Assembly (NCBI GenBank): GCA_020216785.1
Contig: JAIWNO010000028.1
Location: forward strand, 1-15,618
Direction of reading: 5' to 3'
Origin: Desulfomonile sp.
GTDB lineage: Bacteria; Desulfobacterota; Desulfomonilia; Desulfomonilales; Desulfomonilaceae
DNA: 15,618 nt
Below, in pieces: positions 1-7,401 of this stretch; the first letter of the stretch is position 1; each line of letters starts with the position of its first letter. The position numbers and the translations under genes are program-made. Below the pieces are notes generated by a model that saw only the letters and a program-made list of their open reading frames with translations, was not told where the DNA came from and ran no database searches.

Positions 1-869
1 TCGACGCCCGCAGCGATGACCTGCTGCACGGTCACTTCGCCTTCGATGCCGTAGCGAGTCAGATCGACCAAGCAGCCGCTCCCGAGGTCCATCATTGTCG
101 GGACACCTTTGTCCCGGCCGATCCGGACCAGCTCCTCCAGTTCCACCTCCCGTGTGAACCCTTCAATGCGATAGTTGCTCGGATGGACTTTGAGGATCAA
201 AGCGGTCTGGTCGTTGATTGCGTTGATGTAATCACGCGGGTGGGTTCGATTGGTAGTTCCGACTTCTCTGAGAATCGCGCCCGATCGCGCCATCACATCC
301 GGTATGCGAAACGAACCGCCGATTTCGATAAGCTCCCCTCTGGAGACTACCACCTCATGACCCGCGGCCAGGCTGGAAAGCGCAAGCAGCACCGCGGCCG
401 CGTTGTTATTTACCGCGAGCGCCGCCTCTGCCCCGGTCAACTCTTCCATGAGTTCCCGAAGATGAGCGTTGCGCTCCCCGCGGCGCCCCAATTCCAAATT
501 GTACTCCAGGTTGGAATACGAACGGGCCGCGGCCGCAATTCGGTCAATGACCTGCTCCGACAAGCACGACCGCCCCAAGTTGGTGTGGATAACCACACCC
601 GTGGCGTTAATGACCGTGCGGAGCTTCGGCCCGAGCCGCTTCTCAACCAGTCGGCCGATGCGTGAAGTTACGGTTTCGATGGTGCAGTCGGGCTCTCCGG
701 CCCTGCCGCGGCGAATGTCCTCACGCAATTCGCCAAGCGCACGGCGAACCACGTTTTTGAACAGCTCGTCAGCGTATCGTTCCCGCAGGGCTGAGAGCGA
801 GGGGGCGCTGAGTAGTCGGTCCACCGACGGAATAGACCTGAACAGCGTGGCGAATGACGACTCCGCCAT
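1..869 (-). CDS. selA: L-seryl-tRNA(Sec) selenium transferase, 3' end outside window
   Basis: SelA is the PLP enzyme that converts seryl-tRNA(Sec) to selenocysteinyl-tRNA(Sec) using selenophosphate in the cytoplasm. About 289 N-terminal residues are visible, of a family length near 460. Recognisable family segments in order are INATGVVIHTNLGRS (about residue 90), YSNLEYNLELGRRGERN, the NNNAAAVLLAL stretch, GELIEIGGSFRIPDVMARSG, EVGTTNRTHPRDY, HPSNYRIEGF and DLGSGCLVDL. The PLP-binding lysine lies beyond the left edge, so catalytic completeness cannot be judged. The start is ATG at 869, preceded by AAAGAGG at about 8 nt. It follows an exported-protein gene by only 13 bp, suggesting co-transcription. 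Its presence implies a selenoprotein-making organism; selB, selC and selD are not in view. Confidence 0.94.
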   Translation of the reverse strand, partial: MAESSFATLFRSIPSVDRLLSAPSLSALRERYADELFKNVVRRALGELREDIRRGRAGEPDCTIETVTSRIGRLVEKRLGPKLRTVINATGVVIHTNLGRSCLSEQVIDRIAAAARSYSNLEYNLELGRRGERNAHLRELMEELTGAEAALAVNNNAAAVLLALSSLAAGHEVVVSRGELIEIGGSFRIPDVMARSGAILREVGTTNRTHPRDYINAINDQTALILKVHPSNYRIEGFTREVELEELVRIGRDKGVPTMMDLGSGCLVDLTRYGIEGEVTVQQVIAAGV

Positions 870-882
870 GTACCGAGCCTCT

Positions 883-1410
883 TTACGGATTGGCATTTTT
901 GAGTTTGAACGACTTTCGGGCGGCTTCGAACTCGGATGCCAAGGACGCAAAGTCCTTGTCCGGCGCAGTGAAGTCGATCTGTATCACTTTCTTGTCTGTA
1001 ATAATCGTTACGTGCAGCGAGCGCAGGCGGCCCGGATCGCCCGGCGATTTATCCGTGTACATAAGACCGTGTCCGCCCTTGATGCTGAGCTTCTGCACAT
1101 TCTCGAAATCCTTGTTCGCTGTTGCTGCCTTGAATAGCTCCTCGAACAGGCCCTGTCCCGATTCGAGGAAAAGGTCCCCCACGACGAGGTATATTTCAGC
1201 GCTGTTCTTCTTCCATTTGATAATGCCTGCTTCCTCTTGCGGTTCCTGCTCGAAGCCTTTGGGCACTTTGATGTCGAAGATTCGGCCGGACTCGTCGGGT
1301 CCCGCCGGCCCTTGCGCTTTTCCCGGTGGCTGCTGCGCCGCGACAGGAATCGTGAACACGATCGCGGCCAACACCATCGCCAATATGACCTCGAAGTGGC
1401 TGATTTTCAC
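883..1410 (-). CDS. Exported protein of unknown function, upstream of selA
   Basis: Predicted 175 residues. The N-terminus has a hydrophobic core (VILAMVLAAIVFTIPVAA) typical of a signal peptide, probably cleaved near residue 25 before QQPPGK, so the product is likely periplasmic or secreted. A proline/glycine-rich linker leads to a soluble domain starting at FDIKVPKGFEQEPQE and ending IQIDFTAPDKDFASLASEF. That pattern loosely resembles PsbP/DUF1795-like domains, but I do not recognise it firmly. I chose the GTG at 1410 because GAGGG lies 6 nt upstream and the signal peptide then begins MKISHF; a TTG at 1428 is possible but has no ribosome site. A good promoter lies at 1460-1488. The pairing with selA may be only positional. 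Confidence 0.72.
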   Translation of the reverse strand: MKISHFEVILAMVLAAIVFTIPVAAQQPPGKAQGPAGPDESGRIFDIKVPKGFEQEPQEEAGIIKWKKNSAEIYLVVGDLFLESGQGLFEELFKAATANKDFENVQKLSIKGGHGLMYTDKSPGDPGRLRSLHVTIITDKKVIQIDFTAPDKDFASLASEFEAARKSFKLKNANP

Positions 1411-1459
1411 GGAAGACCCTCGCAGCAAAACTCCGGAGAATTGACGTCGGACCTGTCGA

Positions 1460-1488
1460 TTGATAACATGGAAGCAGAATCATGTCAA
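1460..1488 (-). promoter_or_regulatory. Sigma-70-like promoter for the exported protein-selA pair
   Basis: On the minus strand a perfect -35 TTGACA (1483-1488) is followed after 17 nt by TATCAA (1460-1465), matching 4 of 6 -10 bases. Transcription would begin near 1453, leaving a leader of about 43 nt that contains the GAGGG ribosome site of the gene starting at 1410. The -35 overlaps the first codons of the divergent mtaB, so the two directions may interfere. Confidence 0.5.
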
Positions 1489-2816
1489 AACTACCCGCCA
1501 CGAAAGAAGAAACCCGCCAACGAATCGCAGCGGTGCACGTACTCGGATGCAAGGTCAACCAGGCCGAAGCCGCGAGCATGGCCCGCATCCTCGAGGAAAG
1601 CGGCTATCGGATCGATCAGACCGCCGCGGAACCCGACCTGGTGCTGGTGAACACCTGCTGCGTCACTTCCCGAGCAGAAGCCAAATCCCGGCGCATGGTG
1701 CACAGCCTTGCGGAGCGCTATCCGACCGCGCGGATCGTGGTAACGGGCTGCCTTGCTGAAGTGAATCCGTCATCTCTGAAAGACTCGGATGAGCGGAGAT
1801 TAGTGCTGAGGACCTTGGAAAAAGCCGACTTCCGGCGTTTCATCGATTCCCCACACGCCGACGGGAATCGAGCTGCGCTCGTATCCAAAGCCGAGCAGTT
1901 TCCGGATCTCGGTGTCGCGCCGATCCCCGGCAGAGCACGGGCGTTTCTCAAGGTGCAGGAAGGTTGCTCACAATGCTGTACGTATTGTATCGTGCCGCGG
2001 GCACGGGGACGATCCCGCAGCCTGCCGTTGCAGACAGCGATCGGCCACGCTCGTCGTTTAGAGGAGGCGGGAGTCGCAGAGATCGTACTCACGGGGATAC
2101 ACCTCGCCGCGTACGGGCGGGACCTCCAGCCGGGATTATCATTGGAGGATCTTGTCGAGCGGCTCATTGACGCGTGCAGATCCGTACGGGTCCGGCTCAG
2201 CTCTATCGAGCCTCAGGAACTCACCGATCGCCTGATCGAGTTGGTGAGCGATCATCCCGCGATCTGCCGGCACTTTCACATTCCGCTCCAAAGCGGAGAC
2301 GATGCGATCCTGCGGCACATGGGCAGGCCCTATGATTCGCGCCTCATCAGAGACCTGATGGGAAGGATTTATTCGTATTGTCCTGACGCGTGCGTAGGAA
2401 TGGACGTGATGGTGGGCTTTCCTGGAGAGGGCGAGAGTGCGTTCCGATCGACTTTCGATTTGATTCGGGAACTCAAGCCGGCGTATCTACATGTGTTTCC
2501 CTTTTCGCCACGGCCCGGCACGCCTGCTGCTTCGTACAAGCCGAAGGTTTCCGCGGACGCGGCCCGCGCTCGAGTCGAGGAACTCCGAGCTCTGTCAGCG
2601 TCGCTGCGCGGGTCGTTCTACGAACGCTTCCACGGCAAAGTGCTCATTGCGGTCCTCGAGGAGGCTGCCGCGCCGGGAGGGCCCGTTGTCGTGCGCACCG
2701 ACAACTATATTCCGGTCAGAGTGGTGGTATCGGATGACTTTTCCGAAGCGAGGTTTCTCCAGGTGAGGGTGGAACGGTTGGATGGACTTGAAGTGGTGGG
2801 GAGCGCGATCAGCTAA
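1482..2816 (+). CDS. mtaB: tRNA t(6)A37 methylthiotransferase (radical SAM)
   Basis: MtaB adds a methylthio group to N6-threonylcarbamoyladenosine 37 of tRNAs reading ANN codons, giving ms2t6A. The 444-residue protein has the expected architecture. The N-terminal UPF0004 domain has cluster cysteines C23 (HVLGCKVNQAEA), C59 (NTCCVTS) and C90 (VTGCLAE). The radical SAM core has the CX3CX2C triad C162, C166, C169 in EGCSQCCTYCIVPRARG. The C-terminal TRAM domain covers about 385-444. HVLGCKVNQAEA distinguishes MtaB from MiaB and RimO. Extra cysteines occur at 60 and 165, next to ligands. The start is ATG 1482 with GGAAG 7 nt upstream. It is convergent with the dehydrogenase gene at 2896 and divergent from the selA pair. 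Confidence 0.93.
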   Translation: MSKLPATKEETRQRIAAVHVLGCKVNQAEAASMARILEESGYRIDQTAAEPDLVLVNTCCVTSRAEAKSRRMVHSLAERYPTARIVVTGCLAEVNPSSLKDSDERRLVLRTLEKADFRRFIDSPHADGNRAALVSKAEQFPDLGVAPIPGRARAFLKVQEGCSQCCTYCIVPRARGRSRSLPLQTAIGHARRLEEAGVAEIVLTGIHLAAYGRDLQPGLSLEDLVERLIDACRSVRVRLSSIEPQELTDRLIELVSDHPAICRHFHIPLQSGDDAILRHMGRPYDSRLIRDLMGRIYSYCPDACVGMDVMVGFPGEGESAFRSTFDLIRELKPAYLHVFPFSPRPGTPAASYKPKVSADAARARVEELRALSASLRGSFYERFHGKVLIAVLEEAAAPGGPVVVRTDNYIPVRVVVSDDFSEARFLQVRVERLDGLEVVGSAIS

Positions 2817-2895
2817 TCCCAATTTGTGTGCGCGAGGGCCCTGATGCCGGATGCAGTGGGGAAGGAGCGACCTGTCGGTCGGCCGGTTTGCAGGG

Positions 2896-3888
2896 CTATG
2901 CTCCGATTCTTTCGTTCACATTACCACCCGGAAAAACATCTCGAAAATTCACACAGAACAGCGGCGCCTCGCCGGCTCGCAACCGGTTAATGTTGTTTGC
3001 CACCACGCGGGCTACTCCCTCGACGTTCTGTCGGGTAACCCCCGCGACGTGCGGCGTGGCGAAGACATTTGCCATGGCCAAGAAAGGATGATCGGGTTTG
3101 AGCGGCTCCGTGGTGAACACATCAAGCCCCGCGCCCGCAATCGTGCCGTTGCGGAGCGCGTCCAGCAGGTCCTCCTGGTTTACCACCGGTCCGCGGGACA
3201 CGTTGACCACGAACGCGGTCGGCTTCATGACGCGGAAGAGGTCTTGGCTGAAAATGCCGCGGGTCTCGTCGGTCAGCGTTGCTGTTGAAACCACAAAGTC
3301 GGCCTCCGCGGCCATACGGTGCAGGTCCGAAGGGGCGCCGATCCGATCCAGGCCCAGTTCGGTTTGGTCTTCCGTCGCCGGCGACCTCCGGATGGCGTCC
3401 ACGACCATACCCATGCCCTTGAGTTTCCGAGCGAGGGCCCGACCCACTCTGCCCAGACCGAAGATGAGCGCTCGGTTGCCGTGGAGGCCTTCACCCATGG
3501 GGCCGCCCCATTCCCCGCGCTCGAAAGCGCTCAAGCAATCGTGAATCCGCCGGGCAGCGCCCAGCATGAGAAAGACCGCGTGCTCTGCGGTGGATTCCGC
3601 GTTTGCCGTCGCGTCACCGGGAACGTTGCACACCATGATCCCGCGGGCCGATGCGGCCGGAATGTCAACACCTTCCAGCCCGACGCCCCATTGGTGGATC
3701 ATGCGGGCTTTCGTGCCCTGGATGAGTTCCGGTTCCAGGCGGTGCATTTGAGGAACCAGAACGTCAGTGTCAATTCCAAGGTCTACGACGCGGTTTTGCG
3801 GGCAGTTCATGATCTCATCGTCAGGAAGCGCTCGACGCAGCGCGTCAAACCCGCTTGTAAACGACTCTCCACAAAAAAGGATCTTCAT
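2896..3888 (-). CDS. D-isomer-specific 2-hydroxyacid dehydrogenase
   Basis: An NAD(P)-dependent oxidoreductase of the phosphoglycerate/glyoxylate/hydroxypyruvate reductase superfamily, 330 residues. The Rossmann glycine motif is FGLGRVG (143-149). The catalytic triad is visible as R232 (VNVSRGPVV), E261 (FTTEP) and H280 (ATPHVAG). The substrate-side loop QWGVGLEGVDIPAASARGI and the NAESTAEHAV helix are typical. The substrate cannot be assigned: there is no ACT domain as in SerA. I chose ATG 3888 (MKILFCGESF), with GGATGG 5 nt upstream; an ATG at 3897 and a TTG at 3924 are in frame but give an unlikely N-terminus. It lies 32 bp downstream of the cysteine-rich exported protein gene, likely one transcript. 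Its stop is 80 bp from the convergent mtaB stop. Confidence 0.92.
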   Translation of the reverse strand: MKILFCGESFTSGFDALRRALPDDEIMNCPQNRVVDLGIDTDVLVPQMHRLEPELIQGTKARMIHQWGVGLEGVDIPAASARGIMVCNVPGDATANAESTAEHAVFLMLGAARRIHDCLSAFERGEWGGPMGEGLHGNRALIFGLGRVGRALARKLKGMGMVVDAIRRSPATEDQTELGLDRIGAPSDLHRMAAEADFVVSTATLTDETRGIFSQDLFRVMKPTAFVVNVSRGPVVNQEDLLDALRNGTIAGAGLDVFTTEPLKPDHPFLAMANVFATPHVAGVTRQNVEGVARVVANNINRLRAGEAPLFCVNFRDVFPGGNVNERIGA

Positions 3889-3920
3889 CAGTCCCATCCA
3901 CGCCGAGTGGCGACGAGAGG

Positions 3921-4343
3921 TCAATATGGTTGGACGATAGCGTACTGGACGCCCGGCAGACCGTCAAGAGGGCATAGGTTGGCCTCCAGGTACGTCGCGA
4001 CCGGAAACAATGGACAAGTCGTGCCCGGCAGGAGAAACTTGGGGAGTTGGATGCCGAGGATTTTCGAGACGCCCGTTCCGTACTGCCGCGCCAGAAGTGG
4101 CTCGCCGTTCGTCGGCGCATCGGGATTGATAGGGACTTTGACCGACCTCACTTCGCGGGTCCGCTCGCACACCACGATGAGGTATTGGATATTGCGCGCG
4201 ATTTCGTTCGGTCCCGCTCCCTGGTGAAACCGTCCGCTGAAGCCGCACGAGGAGCAGTAAATCTCAATCATTTCCACCTGGGCGAAGGCTGCGGCCGGCG
4301 CAACCAACAGGATCACGAGAAAGATCAGATGACGCGCTGTCAA
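3921..4343 (-). CDS. Cysteine-containing exported protein of unknown function
   Basis: Predicted 140 residues with a clear signal peptide (LIFLVILLVAPAAAFA, cleavage near residue 21), so periplasmic or secreted. The mature part starts with a CX2C pair (C30, C33 in EIYCSSCGFSGRFHQ) and has single cysteines at 59, 110 and 124. The pattern could bind metal or form disulfides. It is not a thioredoxin active site, because the following fold elements are absent. I do not recognise the family. The start is ambiguous: TTG 4343 has GGGAGG 7 nt upstream and puts the signal peptide at the N-terminus; GTG 4367 would add eight residues and has no ribosome site. The dehydrogenase gene follows 32 bp later. 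Confidence 0.66.
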   Translation of the reverse strand: MTARHLIFLVILLVAPAAAFAQVEMIEIYCSSCGFSGRFHQGAGPNEIARNIQYLIVVCERTREVRSVKVPINPDAPTNGEPLLARQYGTGVSKILGIQLPKFLLPGTTCPLFPVATYLEANLCPLDGLPGVQYAIVQPY

Positions 4344-4430
4344 GCACAGACCTCCCGGCAGAATCACGCCTCCAGGGCCTTGATCTGTCGTGATTAACGA
4401 ATACGTTTTTTGAAATCAAGCAATTTTGCT

Positions 4431-4458
4431 TTGAATATGGATTTTATTGAGTTATAAT
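4431..4458 (+). promoter_or_regulatory. Promoter-like sequence in the AT-rich island
   Basis: TTGAAT (4431-4436) and a perfect TATAAT (4453-4458) are separated by 16 nt. It points right, but the next convincing gene starts at 5121, so it either gives a leader of about 650 nt carrying the MITE and REP hairpins, drives an unrecognised transcript, or is a chance match in AT-rich DNA. Confidence 0.33.
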
Positions 4459-4713
4459 GTTAATAACATCTTGAAATAATAAGATAATATGTCATGCGGC
4501 GATAGGGACTTTCCGGAATCCCAAACTTGTGGACCGGACCATACGTAGCCTCCTGCCGGACCAAGGCCTCTACCTGCGTGGAGATGGGTTCGATACTTCG
4601 ATTGTCGAGTCGTTAAAATGCTCTGCGTCCTCGGAAGTATTTAGAGGGCTCTAGACAGATGCACCAAAAGACTGATACCAACGACCATGCCCCGGTTTTT
4701 GGGCACAACGAAT

Positions 4714-4875
4714 CATGAAAGTCGTCGGCTTCGGTGAACACTCCGTCGCTTCGCCTCGGAGATGGGTATTAAGAGCGCCACGCTGCACCATCCTGCGGAG
4801 GGGAGACCCCATCTCCCCTCCGCACCTCCCCATACGCACACCCGATAGCAGGTGCTTATGGCGACGACTTTCATG
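4714..4875. mobile_element. MITE-like element: 14-bp terminal inverted repeats, 5-bp target duplication
   Basis: The 162-bp unit begins CATGAAAGTCGTCG (4714-4727) and ends with its exact reverse complement (4862-4875). Both ends abut the same five bases, CGAAT, at 4709-4713 and 4876-4880, the signature of transposition. There is no room for a transposase, so it would be non-autonomous. Inside are three further stems: CTCCG/CGGAG (4741-4761), a perfect 13-bp stem (4794-4824), and CATA-C-GCAC against GTGC-T-TATG with one mismatch (4831-4860). I cannot name the parent insertion sequence family; no full-length element with these ends is in the window. Confidence 0.65.
4794..4824. repeat. Perfect 13-bp-stem hairpin inside the MITE-like element
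   Basis: TGCGGAGGGGAGA (4794-4806) pairs exactly with 4812-4824 around the five-base loop CCCCA. There is no following T-run, so it is not a standard intrinsic terminator. GGAGATGGG at 4758-4766 can pair instead with CCCATCTCC (4808-4816), so the two folds compete. Confidence 0.7.
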
Positions 4876-4908
4876 CGAATGCGTCATCAAATCAGCAACA
4901 CGGTCCTG

Positions 4909-4968
4909 GTAGGGGCGCACCCGCGTGTGCGCCCTGAAAGCCGGGCCGACACGTGGGTCGGCCCCTAC
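4909..4968. repeat. REP pair (BIME-like), copy A
   Basis: Two palindromes face each other. The left is GTAG followed by an 8-bp stem GGGCGCAC/GTGCGCCC (4913-4920 with 4927-4934). The right is an 8-bp stem GGGCCGAC/GTCGGCCC (4943-4950 with 4957-4964) followed by CTAC. Each has a six-base loop. A GTAG tetranucleotide at the foot of a hairpin is the recognised signature of REP elements moved by TnpA-REP (RAYT) transposases. Related units lie at 7602, 9784, 12058 and 13233. Confidence 0.75.
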
Positions 4969-5120
4969 CGAGCGTCGTTAAAGTTACCTCTTTGAGAGGG
5001 TATCGGTATGAGTACCTGGATACGGGTGCAATCATGTCCTCGGACGTAACCGCGGGATCTTTTTGCGGCCGGCGCCAGGCACGGCGGGTCCAAGGCGTTC
5101 TTGCCTGATAGGGGGTATGA

Positions 5121-7310
5121 GTGGCTCTTGAAAACACTTTTCTCGAAGTAACAGTCATTTTGTTGCTTGCAGCTCTCGTCGGGGCCATTGGGAGCAGGCT
5201 TCGACAGCCTCTCATTGTGTCGTTCATTGCCGTCGGTATACTCGTGGGTCCATCCGGACTGCATTTGGTTGCAAGTCACGGTCAAATCGAATTATTGGCA
5301 GAAATCGGGATCGCCATTCTCCTCTTCATCGTTGGTCTCAAACTGGATTTGCACCTGATTCGTACGATGGGCTCCGTTGCTCTCGCCACGGGGCTTGGAC
5401 AGGTAGTATTCACTTCCTTTTTCGGGTTCCTGATTGCGCTGGGCTTAGGAATGTCGGTTGTGAGCGCGGCTTACACAGCTGTAGCTCTTACGTTCTCCAG
5501 CACCGTCATCATTGTGAAGCTTTTGTCGGACAAGAGGGAAATCGACTCCTTGCATGGAAGAATTGCCGTAGGATTTCTGATCGTGCAAGACATCATGGTG
5601 ATATTGGCGATGATCGCTCTTTCGGCGATGGGAGGGGCTGGAGATCAGCATCATTCATTCCTGTGGGAAATCCTCAAGGCCGGGGCAAAGGGGTTCGTGT
5701 TTCTCGGCGGATTGCTGATCCTCATGAGGAGCGTGATTCCTCGAATGCTGGATTTGCTTGCTCGCCCTCCCGAACTTCTTGTGCTTTTTTCCATTGCGTG
5801 GGCCGTCGCTTTGGGGGCGGCGGGCAACGCTATGGGCTTCAGTATGGAGGTTGGTGCATTTCTTGCCGGTGTCAGTCTCGCGTCAACCCATTATCGCGAG
5901 GCCATTGGTTCGCGCTTGGTCACTCTCAGAGATTTCCTTCTCCTCTTCTTCTTCATAAACCTTGGATCTCGACTGGATTTGTCAATGCTGGGCGGTCAAC
6001 TTGCCGAGGCCGCCGTGTTTTCTGCCTTTGTACTTATAGGCAATCCTTTGATAGTGATGATCATCATGGGCATCATGGGGTATCGCCGGCGTACGGGCTT
6101 TCTGGCCGGGCTGGCAGTCGCCCAGATCAGCGAGTTTTCCTTGATACTTGCCTCGTTGGGTCTCAACCTGGGGCACATCGACAAGGATACTGTGGGACTA
6201 ATAACCCTCGTAGGGATTATCACAATTGGTCTGTCAACATATATGATTATCTATTCCGGGTACCTGTATCAGACCTTCTCTCATTGGCTTTCCCTGTTTG
6301 AGCGCAAGGATCCGTACCGCGAAACCTCTGGGCAAGATCTCCATTCGGTTGAGCCTGTGGACGTAATTCTCTTCGGTCTGGGGAGGTATGGCACGAATAT
6401 AGCTCACAGACTGTTGGAGCGAGGCAAGAGCGTAATTGCCGTCGACTTTGACCCGGAAATACTGGCATGGTGGCGACAACGGGGTTTGCGGGTTCTCTAC
6501 GGAGACGCGACAGACCCGGAAATACTCGAGCACCTGCCCCTGCATCGAGCGAGGTGGGTGGTGGTTGCTATACCAAATCTCGAGGCTAATGTGACCTTAG
6601 TCAAGGACCTGAGACAAGATCGACTCGGGGCGAGAATCGTCGCGACCGCGTTTAGCCCTGAAGAAGCGGAAACGCTGACGCGTGTCGGAGCAGACATAGT
6701 GTTGCGTCCTTTTGTGGACGCTGCTGAGCAAGCCGTTGACTCCTTGACCGAAGCTATGCGCGCGTTGCCAGACAAAATGATTTGGCCAAGCGCGCTCAAG
6801 GAAGTCCGCCTCCGACCCGGGTCAGTGTTCAGCGGCAAGACAATAGATCAAATCCCTCTAAGATCAGAACACGGCGTATCTATACTAGCCGTAAGTCGCG
6901 CGGGAAAGAGCTATTTTGATCCTGGTCCCGGTTTTACTCTATTCCCAGGCGACAGATTGGTCCTCCTTGGCGAGAGAGAAAATGTGGAGCGCGCCACAAA
7001 CTTCATCAAGACAAAAGATGCGGTCGGGACCGACAACCAAATGGATGAGTTCGCCATTGGCGCCGTTGAAGTCTTTGTCGACTCGCCGTGGATTGACAAG
7101 ACGATTGGCGGGCTGAATTTCCGTAACGAGTTCGGTGCCTCCATTATCAGCATTCGACGGGGAGATGCGCAGATCACGGCCCCGTCTCCACAAGAGGTTA
7201 TCAAGGCAGGGGATGTTCTGATTGTAGCCGGGAGCAAGAAGGCCGTCGACGATCTTGTGAGGCCTGCTGCCGGCAGAGTTGTCGAGACGGCGTCCCCTGC
7301 AAGCAGATGA
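5121..7310 (+). CDS. Kef-type cation/proton antiporter with RCK and two TrkA-C domains
   Basis: A 729-residue inner-membrane protein of the CPA2 family, expected to exchange K+ or Na+ for H+. Residues 1-385 form the many-helix Na+/H+ exchanger domain, including RQPLIVSFIAVGILVGPSGL, the FSSTVI segment and the conserved aspartate D157 in IVQDIMVILA. An RCK/TrkA-N domain follows at about 413-530, with the nucleotide-binding FGLGRYG (418-424) and the acidic end of the second strand in VIAVDFDP. Two TrkA-C domains follow, at about 556-630 and 645-715; the duplication makes it longer than E. coli KefB/KefC (about 600-620). The GTG start has GGGGG 5 nt upstream. No KefF/KefG ancillary gene is adjacent, so glutathione control cannot be assumed. 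Confidence 0.92.
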   Translation: MALENTFLEVTVILLLAALVGAIGSRLRQPLIVSFIAVGILVGPSGLHLVASHGQIELLAEIGIAILLFIVGLKLDLHLIRTMGSVALATGLGQVVFTSFFGFLIALGLGMSVVSAAYTAVALTFSSTVIIVKLLSDKREIDSLHGRIAVGFLIVQDIMVILAMIALSAMGGAGDQHHSFLWEILKAGAKGFVFLGGLLILMRSVIPRMLDLLARPPELLVLFSIAWAVALGAAGNAMGFSMEVGAFLAGVSLASTHYREAIGSRLVTLRDFLLLFFFINLGSRLDLSMLGGQLAEAAVFSAFVLIGNPLIVMIIMGIMGYRRRTGFLAGLAVAQISEFSLILASLGLNLGHIDKDTVGLITLVGIITIGLSTYMIIYSGYLYQTFSHWLSLFERKDPYRETSGQDLHSVEPVDVILFGLGRYGTNIAHRLLERGKSVIAVDFDPEILAWWRQRGLRVLYGDATDPEILEHLPLHRARWVVVAIPNLEANVTLVKDLRQDRLGARIVATAFSPEEAETLTRVGADIVLRPFVDAAEQAVDSLTEAMRALPDKMIWPSALKEVRLRPGSVFSGKTIDQIPLRSEHGVSILAVSRAGKSYFDPGPGFTLFPGDRLVLLGERENVERATNFIKTKDAVGTDNQMDEFAIGAVEVFVDSPWIDKTIGGLNFRNEFGASIISIRRGDAQITAPSPQEVIKAGDVLIVAGSKKAVDDLVRPAAGRVVETASPASR

Positions 7311-7351
7311 CAGACCTTTCATTCTCCGCAGCAACCATCTGATGGACAATA

Positions 7352-7372
7352 CCAAGCTAATCCCCAGCTTGG
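7352..7372. other. 7-bp hairpin between antiporter and zinc-ribbon genes
   Basis: CCAAGCT (7352-7358) and AGCTTGG (7366-7372) pair around a seven-base loop, 41 bp after the antiporter stop. No T-run follows, so it is at best a weak terminator or an mRNA-processing or stability structure between co-transcribed genes. Confidence 0.35.
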
Positions 7373-7401
7373 AACGGCAGAGCGAGAAAAGGTCCTGAGC
7401 A

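Larger units (their letters stand above)
4368..5120. other. 753-bp gap rich in mobile repeats, no convincing gene
   Basis: This gap separates the divergent exported-protein and antiporter genes. From about 4395 to 4490 it is strongly AT-rich, unlike its surroundings. From 4475 to 4651 a frame stays open on the plus strand but has no ATG and matches nothing I recognise. From 4709 to 4880 lies a MITE-like element, and from 4909 to 4968 a paired REP palindrome, both listed separately. Between 4980 and 5120 I see no clear promoter for the antiporter. Confidence 0.6.

Noticed and set aside
4794..4824. The 13-bp hairpin as an intrinsic terminator
   Set aside because: No T-run follows on either strand within a useful distance, and it lies inside a mobile-looking element.
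4651..4920. Short open frames of 65 and 89 codons across the MITE-like element
   Set aside because: They span the inverted repeats, lack ribosome sites and show no domain; they look like by-products of palindromic sequence.
7342..7398. An 18-codon ATG frame before the zinc-ribbon gene as a leader peptide
   Set aside because: No ribosome site precedes it, and only a weak hairpin without a T-run overlaps it.
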